From positions 1-5,640 of the forward strand of contig JAFKFF010000275.1 in the NCBI GenBank assembly GCA_017307315.1: a stretch of DNA of 5,640 bases, read 5' to 3'. Of this stretch, positions 1 to 3,293 are shown piece after piece. The notes under the pieces are model-generated. The model did no database searches. It was not told where the DNA came from and saw only the letters and a list, made by a program, of their open reading frames with translations. Source of the DNA: Alphaproteobacteria bacterium. GTDB taxonomy: Bacteria; Pseudomonadota; Alphaproteobacteria; Micropepsales; Micropepsaceae. The translations under genes were made by a program, and so were the position numbers. Within the stretch, counting starts at the first letter, position 1. The number at the start of each line of letters is the position of its first letter.

Positions 1-573
1 CTCTCCTATACCTTCATCCTGGATTGCGAGAATCCGGCCCGTCCGTCCTATCGCCTGGCGGGAACCGCGCTCTGCGAACGCTTCGGTTATGAACTCAAGG
101 GCACCGGCTTTCTGGGGCATTGGGAACCGCAATCCAGCCTGTCGCTGGCGGCCCTGCTGCGCCAGTCGTTGAAACTGCGCCAGCCGATCTGCCTTTCCTC
201 CATCGCCACCACGGCGGAAAACGGGATGGTGGAACTGGAAACCATCCTCGCCCCCATGAGCTTCAATGGCGGCGATCCCAACCGGTTCTTCGGCATGGTG
301 CAGATGCTGTCCGATCCCGGACCTCTTCTCGGCCGCCCCATCGCTTACGAAAGATTGATCGGCTCCCAGCTGATCCGCGAAGACGAGCCGCGCCCCGATT
401 ACGACCAGTCCCTGCCGCCACCGCCGCCCCCGGTCGCCCGCGCCCATTCCCGGGCGCCGTATCTGCGGCTGGTGGTCGATCAGGATCATCCCGGCCTTTC
501 CGCTTTCGGGACGGGCGATCTGTTGCAGAAAATGTTCGACAGTTTCGTCGGGCGCGGTCAGCGCATCCGTTGA
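1..573 (+). CDS. PAS-domain protein (PAS_5-like), 5' end cut by window
   Basis: The frame is open from the first base to a TGA at 571-573, giving 190 visible residues. The true start lies upstream. The visible N-terminus (TFILDCENP...YRLAGTALCERFGYELKGTGFL..W) matches the style of the alphaproteobacterial PAS_5 family (formerly a DUF): an acidic or aromatic strand, then RLAGT.LC..FG.EL.G..FL..W. These proteins are about 150-220 residues long, so roughly 40 N-terminal residues are probably missing. After the PAS core (visible residues about 1-115) come an acidic linker, a run of six prolines near visible residues 138-143, and a short tail containing PYLRLVVDQ. No kinase, GGDEF or DNA-binding domain is seen. 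The protein is therefore probably a single-domain cytoplasmic sensor or adaptor whose ligand and partner are unknown. It converges with the small secreted gene 13 bp away, leaving no room for a separate terminator. The PAS_5 call is family knowledge from recall and was not searched. Confidence 0.75.
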   Translation, partial: LSYTFILDCENPARPSYRLAGTALCERFGYELKGTGFLGHWEPQSSLSLAALLRQSLKLRQPICLSSIATTAENGMVELETILAPMSFNGGDPNRFFGMVQMLSDPGPLLGRPIAYERLIGSQLIREDEPRPDYDQSLPPPPPPVARAHSRAPYLRLVVDQDHPGLSAFGTGDLLQKMFDSFVGRGQRIR

Positions 574-586
574 GCCAGCGAGACGT

Positions 587-958
587 TCAGGGCTGCGGCG
601 CCTGAGGCTGGCGGTTGGGATCCTGGGTCTGCGCCTGGGGATTCTGGTGCACCGGATTGTCCACCGGATCGCTGTGCATGATGTCGCGATTGATCGAAAG
701 CTCGCGCTGCTGACGCTGCAGATAGGGCACTTCGTATCGCTCGATCTGGGCGCGATAGGCTTCGAAGGTCTTTTCGTCCTCCGGCGTGCGCTTGTCGCAG
801 CGGGCGGCGGGCAGGTGCGCCTGCTCCTGGCACCAGAGATCGAAATTCATCGTCTTGACGTTGTAATTGCTTCCGGTCTGGGCTGACGCGGGGAGCGCGG
901 AAACCGCCGTCAGGCAAAAGGTCAGGGCAATTGCGTGCCGGAATGTCATCACTGTCAT
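587..958 (-). CDS. Small secreted conserved hypothetical protein
   Basis: This 123-residue protein has a clear Sec signal peptide: a short N-terminus with an Arg, a hydrophobic stretch at about residues 9-22, and a likely cut after ASA at residue 26. The mature part is about 97 residues, is predicted periplasmic, and shows no lipobox. Its core reads MNFDLWCQEQ..LPA.RCDKRTPEDEK.FE.YR..IERYE.PYL, with two cysteines (C43 and C54) that could form a disulfide. The last 20 or so residues are Gln/Pro-rich and low in complexity. I recall similar short proteins annotated as hypothetical in sphingomonads and related alphaproteobacteria, and I know no function for them. The start is uncertain: ATG at 958 and ATG at 949 are in frame, and neither has a convincing Shine-Dalgarno. 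The frame also stays open some way upstream. The upstream DNA is occupied by folded element copy A. Confidence 0.75.
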   Translation of the reverse strand: MTVMTFRHAIALTFCLTAVSALPASAQTGSNYNVKTMNFDLWCQEQAHLPAARCDKRTPEDEKTFEAYRAQIERYEVPYLQRQQRELSINRDIMHSDPVDNPVHQNPQAQTQDPNRQPQAPQP

Positions 959-979
959 AACGCGCAGCTTACGCTTTTT

Positions 980-1233
980 GCCCCCATCTGTCTTCCTCAG
1001 GCAAGCCTTCGGAAGACGTTCGGTACGCTGTCGCTACCGAACTCCCCCGCCAGCGGCTTTGTCGCGCGGGGGGAGAAAGCTGGAATCCAGCCGATCTGGC
1101 GCTTGCTGCAACGTTCCCAGGCCCGCCTCCCATACGCGCGCGTAGCGCGCTGGTAGGGGAGGTGGCCGTAGCAGCGCTTATTGCGCGCCGGCATCGGCCG
1201 GCGCGCAAAAGCAAGCTGCGAAGGCCGGAGGGG
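980..1233 (+). repeat. Structured intergenic element, copy A (hairpins H1-H5)
   Basis: This stretch is related to 3008-3278 in the same orientation. It opens with a 16-bp identity (GCCCCCATCTGTCTTC at 980-995 and 3008-3023). Hairpins in order: H1 989-1018 (8-bp stem, 2x2 TC/TC internal loop, 3-bp inner stem, CAAG loop). An extra hairpin found only in this copy at about 1018-1042 (GTTCGGTA/TACCGAAC). H2 1042-1075 (outer stem with one extra G on the right arm, 2-nt bulge on the left, 5-bp inner stem, 3-nt loop). H3 1079-1091. A conserved linker near 1092-1109. H4 1127-1161 (outer stem, TG bulge on the right, GCGCGC/GCGCGC inner stem). H5 1171-1219. It ends in GAAGG..GGAGGGG directly against the lipoprotein stop codon at 1234. 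No coding potential is convincing. Whether it acts as RNA, as DNA cruciform or as a mobile repeat is not shown. Confidence 0.75.
1171..1219 (-). terminator. Long GC-rich hairpin (H5) just after the lipoprotein gene
   Basis: Arms 1171-1192 and 1197-1219 form about 21 base pairs around a 4-nt loop (1193-1196). The innermost 12 bp are perfect (1181-1192 with 1197-1208). A single bulged A (1180) and two bulged A's (1213-1214) interrupt the outer part. It begins 15 nt after the lipoprotein stop codon on the minus strand, so transcripts of that gene would fold here. There is no T-run on the downstream side, so it is not a textbook intrinsic terminator. Rho-assisted termination or protection of the mRNA 3' end is equally plausible. 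It is also the right-hand module of element copy A. Confidence 0.5.
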
Positions 1234-2163
1234 TTAAGGCTGAAGGTTTATAACCGCCCGGCGGTTCCTGGCTTCCTTTACGTCATCGCCGGTCTGGACG
1301 GCGAGATCGTTCTCGCCCACGCCGCTGGCCTCGATGGCGGCGCGGCGCGCGCCCATGTCCACCAGCGCTTCGACCACGACATTGGCCCGGTGCAGCGACA
1401 GATTCTGATTATAGGCGGCGGAGCCGGAGGTATCGGTATGGCCCACCACCGTGATCCGCGATTGGCCGCCGGCGCGGGCGGTGTTGATCACATTGGTGAG
1501 CACGGCCAGATCCTCGGCGGTGAGCGTCCAGGAATCGAAATCGAAATAGACCGTGTAGTCGGCGGGCGGGGGCGGGGCGACCGGCGCGGTGGTCACCGGC
1601 GCGGGCCGGGGCGGCGTCGGCCGGCCGGCATTCTCCAGCGCCAGCAGCGAGCCGTTCAACGCCGTGCGGCAGGCCTGGGCCTCGCTCATCAGGTTGGCGG
1701 CGCGGCTGTCCATCACCCAGCAATCGAAATCGGCCTGGGCGCGGGCGGCTTGATCGGGAAATCCATCCTTGCCCTGGGCGATCGCCCGGACCAGCCGTGC
1801 GCGCAGCCCCTGCGCCGTCGCATCGGCGGGGGCGGGCTCGGGGGCGGGTTCTTCGCCGATGGCGGCGCGATCGGCCTTGGCCCGCAAGGCCTCGGCCACG
1901 GGCGCGGCGGGATTGTCGGGCCCGCCGGTGAAGACGCCGACCAGGTCGGAGAAGAAGCCGCCGTCGTTTTCCAGCGATTCGGGGATCGGGGCGGCGTCGG
2001 CCTGGGCGGCCAGGTCGGTATAGTTGCGAAAGAGCGCCTGGCTGAAAGGCGAACCCGAGGCGATCACGTCCTCGTCCCCGGCGCACCCCGCCAGGATAAG
2101 CCCGGCGCAGACGAGGGTCAGGGAGGCAAGACGCGAACCGCGGAAGCAGGAAGCCAGATGCAT
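1234..2163 (-). CDS. OmpA-family outer-membrane lipoprotein
   Basis: This 309-residue protein probably tethers the outer membrane to peptidoglycan. Residues 1-26 form a lipoprotein signal peptide with lipobox LAGC and lipidated C27. The +2 residue is Ala, not Asp, which favours outer-membrane sorting by the Lol rule. Residues about 40-180 form an Ala-rich, mostly helical region with FDCW (C148) and ACR (C165). This pattern is familiar from Rhodospirillales-type OmpA lipoproteins, and the two cysteines could pair. A Pro-rich linker follows (about 181-201). The OmpA C-terminal domain (about 202-309) carries YFDFDS, GHTDTSGSAAYN, LS..RA..V...L...G and RNRR; D244 and the Arg pair at 301-302 fit the diaminopimelate-binding positions. 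The frame is open back to 2298, but ATG 2163 is chosen because it places the signal peptide at the N-terminus and has GGGGGA 7 nt upstream. It is divergent from the PilZ gene. Confidence 0.9.
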   Translation of the reverse strand: MHLASCFRGSRLASLTLVCAGLILAGCAGDEDVIASGSPFSQALFRNYTDLAAQADAAPIPESLENDGGFFSDLVGVFTGGPDNPAAPVAEALRAKADRAAIGEEPAPEPAPADATAQGLRARLVRAIAQGKDGFPDQAARAQADFDCWVMDSRAANLMSEAQACRTALNGSLLALENAGRPTPPRPAPVTTAPVAPPPPADYTVYFDFDSWTLTAEDLAVLTNVINTARAGGQSRITVVGHTDTSGSAAYNQNLSLHRANVVVEALVDMGARRAAIEASGVGENDLAVQTGDDVKEARNRRAVINLQP

Positions 2164-2172
2164 GAACAATCC

Positions 2173-2198
2173 CCCGGAAAACCGGGCATCAGGCCCGG
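2173..2198 (-). promoter_or_regulatory. Two competing hairpins over the lipoprotein ribosome-binding site
   Basis: Reading the minus strand towards the ATG at 2163, CCGGGC (2198-2193) can pair with GCCCGG (2187-2182) around a 5-nt loop. The same second segment (2186-2182) can instead pair with CCGGG (2177-2173) around a TTTT loop. The second fold would cover part of the GGGGGA ribosome-binding site at 2175-2170, while the first leaves it free. The geometry is visible in the sequence. A regulatory role, for example thermosensing or translational control, is inference only. Confidence 0.35.
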
Positions 2199-2212
2199 CA
2201 ATCAGAATGGGA

Positions 2213-2241
2213 CATATATCGCGCTCTCCCCCTCCCGTTAA
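2213..2241 (-). promoter_or_regulatory. Candidate sigma70-type promoter of the lipoprotein gene
   Basis: On the minus strand, TTAACG (2241-2236) is separated by exactly 17 nt from TATATG (2218-2213). These resemble the TTGACA and TATAAT consensus. Transcription would start near 2206, giving a leader of about 43 nt that contains the two competing hairpins. The -35 box lies at the edge of a GC-rich palindrome. This is the best match I found in the 194-bp divergent region, but it rests on consensus likeness alone. Confidence 0.35.
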
Positions 2242-2357
2242 GCCGCGGGGGGAAGGAAATGCCTTATTCCTTTCCGGAAGATGGCGGCCGGTAACCATCT
2301 ATTGACGACACCGGCATAGATTTACCCCCCGAATCCCGATCCCAGGGCGGATCTCTC

Positions 2358-2990
2358 ATGGCGGGCGTGATGACAGACAGCGAGGCTGCGTTCACCCAGG
2401 CTCGTGCCGAGCGCCGGCGGTTTCGCCGCGTGCGCGTCGATTTGCCGGGGCGTTTGTTCACGCCGGCCGACGGCAAGGAGGCGCGCTGCCAGATCTGCGA
2501 CCTGTCGCCCGGCGGCGCCGCCATCGCCTGCGAGATCATGCCCGAGCCGGGCACCCAGGTCATTCTGTATGTCGACGGGTTCGGCCGCTTCGAAGGCCAT
2601 GTGATGCGGCTGGACGATAGCGGCTTCGGCGTTCTTTTCGCCTGCACGCCGCTCAAGCGCGAGCGCACCGCCGAGCAGCTCACGCTTTTTCTGAACAAGG
2701 ATCTGGTGGACGAATCCGCGCTGCGCCGTCACGAGCGCACCAGCCAGAAAGGCTTCGCCAAATTCACCCGCGCCGATGGCCAGATCGTGCATTGCGAGGT
2801 GATGGATATTTCCGCCAGCGGGGTTTCGCTGAAGACCGAAATCCGCCCGCCGGTAGGAGAATTCGTGCTGATCGCCCAGACCGCGGGGCGCGTCGCCCGC
2901 CATCACGAACAGGGCATCGGCATCGAATTCGTCGGCCAGGAAAAAGCCGCGGCGGTCGAGCCGGCGGTCAGGTTGAATTTAGTTAGATAA
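2358..2990 (+). CDS. Tandem PilZ-domain protein (predicted c-di-GMP receptor)
   Basis: This 210-residue soluble protein has no signal peptide or membrane segment. PilZ domain 1 (about residues 18-100) has the RxxxR motif in ERRRFRR (R20/R24) and DLSPGG (D48, S50, G53), followed by the beta-barrel pattern GTQVILYVDG...EGHVMRLDDSGFGVLF. PilZ domain 2 (about 120-200) has RRHER (R123/R127) and DISASG (D150, S152, G155), then G.FVLIAQTAGRVARHHEQGIGIEFV. Both sets match the RxxxR...(D/N)xSxxG c-di-GMP signature, so two binding sites are likely. With no output domain, it probably acts by protein-protein contact, perhaps on motility or surface functions; the target is unknown. ATG 2358 is used, but ATG 2370 (residue 5) is an equal alternative, as neither has a strong Shine-Dalgarno. 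A GANTC site (GAATC, 2331-2335), the CcrM methylation motif of alphaproteobacteria, lies 22 bp upstream. The stop codon abuts element copy B. Confidence 0.9.
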   Translation: MAGVMTDSEAAFTQARAERRRFRRVRVDLPGRLFTPADGKEARCQICDLSPGGAAIACEIMPEPGTQVILYVDGFGRFEGHVMRLDDSGFGVLFACTPLKRERTAEQLTLFLNKDLVDESALRRHERTSQKGFAKFTRADGQIVHCEVMDISASGVSLKTEIRPPVGEFVLIAQTAGRVARHHEQGIGIEFVGQEKAAAVEPAVRLNLVR

Positions 2991-3007
2991 CCCCCTCCAT
3001 CTTTAAA

Positions 3008-3278
3008 GCCCCCATCTGTCTTCTTCGGGACAAGCCCTCAGAAGACATCTTCCCCCGTCGATGGCTTCGCCATACGGGGGGAAGAAAGCCGCAGCCCGGC
3101 CGATCTAGCATTTGTTGAAGCGGCGTGAGGACCGCCTCCCCCATGCGTGCGTTAGCGCGCTGGCGAGAGCGGCGCTTCTGGAAGCTTGGTCGTGCCCGTT
3201 CTCCCCCGCGCATGCGCAAGCATGCTGGCGGGGGAGATACCCGTAGCACGCTCTCGAGCGTGCGAAGGGAGAGGGGGC
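3008..3278 (+). repeat. Structured intergenic element, copy B (hairpins H1-H5, H4 duplicated)
   Basis: This is the diverged partner of 980-1233 and fills the gap between the convergent PilZ and glutamate dehydrogenase genes. H1 3017-3047 (8 bp plus GGG/CCC inner stem). H2 3049-3084 (CTTCCCCCGT/ACGGGGGGAAG outer stem with the same extra G, then ATGGC-TTC-GCCAT). H3 3088-3100. Linker about 3101-3118. H4a 3136-3169 (inner stem GCGTGC/GCGCGC intact, outer stem decayed). H4b 3201-3236 (perfect 9-bp outer stem, TG bulge, GCATGC stem closed by a GCAA tetraloop of the GNRA class). H5 3246-3263 (GCACGCT-CTCG-AGCGTGC). It ends in GAAGGGAGAGGGGG. The left edge may reach back to 2991, directly after the PilZ stop codon, where CCCCCTCCATCTTT loosely mirrors the right end. 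The strong hairpins may also separate the two convergent transcripts, but no T-run follows them. Confidence 0.75.
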
Positions 3279-3293
3279 CAAATAGCGAGCGGA

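Noticed and set aside
399..435. Polyproline run in the PAS protein as a frameshift or repeat expansion
   Set aside because: The frame continues cleanly through it to a sensible C-terminus. Six prolines in a linker are unremarkable in GC-rich genomes.
867..1214. Short frames across copy A
   Set aside because: They are made of palindromic repeat sequence, lack ribosome-binding sites and are not kept in copy B.
1162..2241. Long plus-strand frame opposite the lipoprotein gene (359 codons)
   Set aside because: It is Gly/Arg/His-rich with no domain pattern and lies antisense to a clear OmpA lipoprotein. Such shadows are expected in GC-rich DNA.
2164..2298. 45-codon upstream extension of the lipoprotein gene
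   Set aside because: It would bury the signal peptide inside the protein, and it runs through the putative promoter and leader hairpins.
2264..2906. Minus-strand frames opposite the PilZ gene
   Set aside because: The plus strand carries two clean PilZ domains. The antisense frames show no family pattern.
3186..3278. Classical intrinsic terminator between the convergent PilZ and dehydrogenase genes
   Set aside because: Strong hairpins exist, but neither strand has a T-run after them, so I list them only as parts of the element.
980..3278. CRISPR array or composite transposon made of the two copies
   Set aside because: There are only two diverged copies about 2 kb apart in direct orientation, with no spacer units. 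The genes between them are an ordinary lipoprotein and a PilZ protein, with no transposase.
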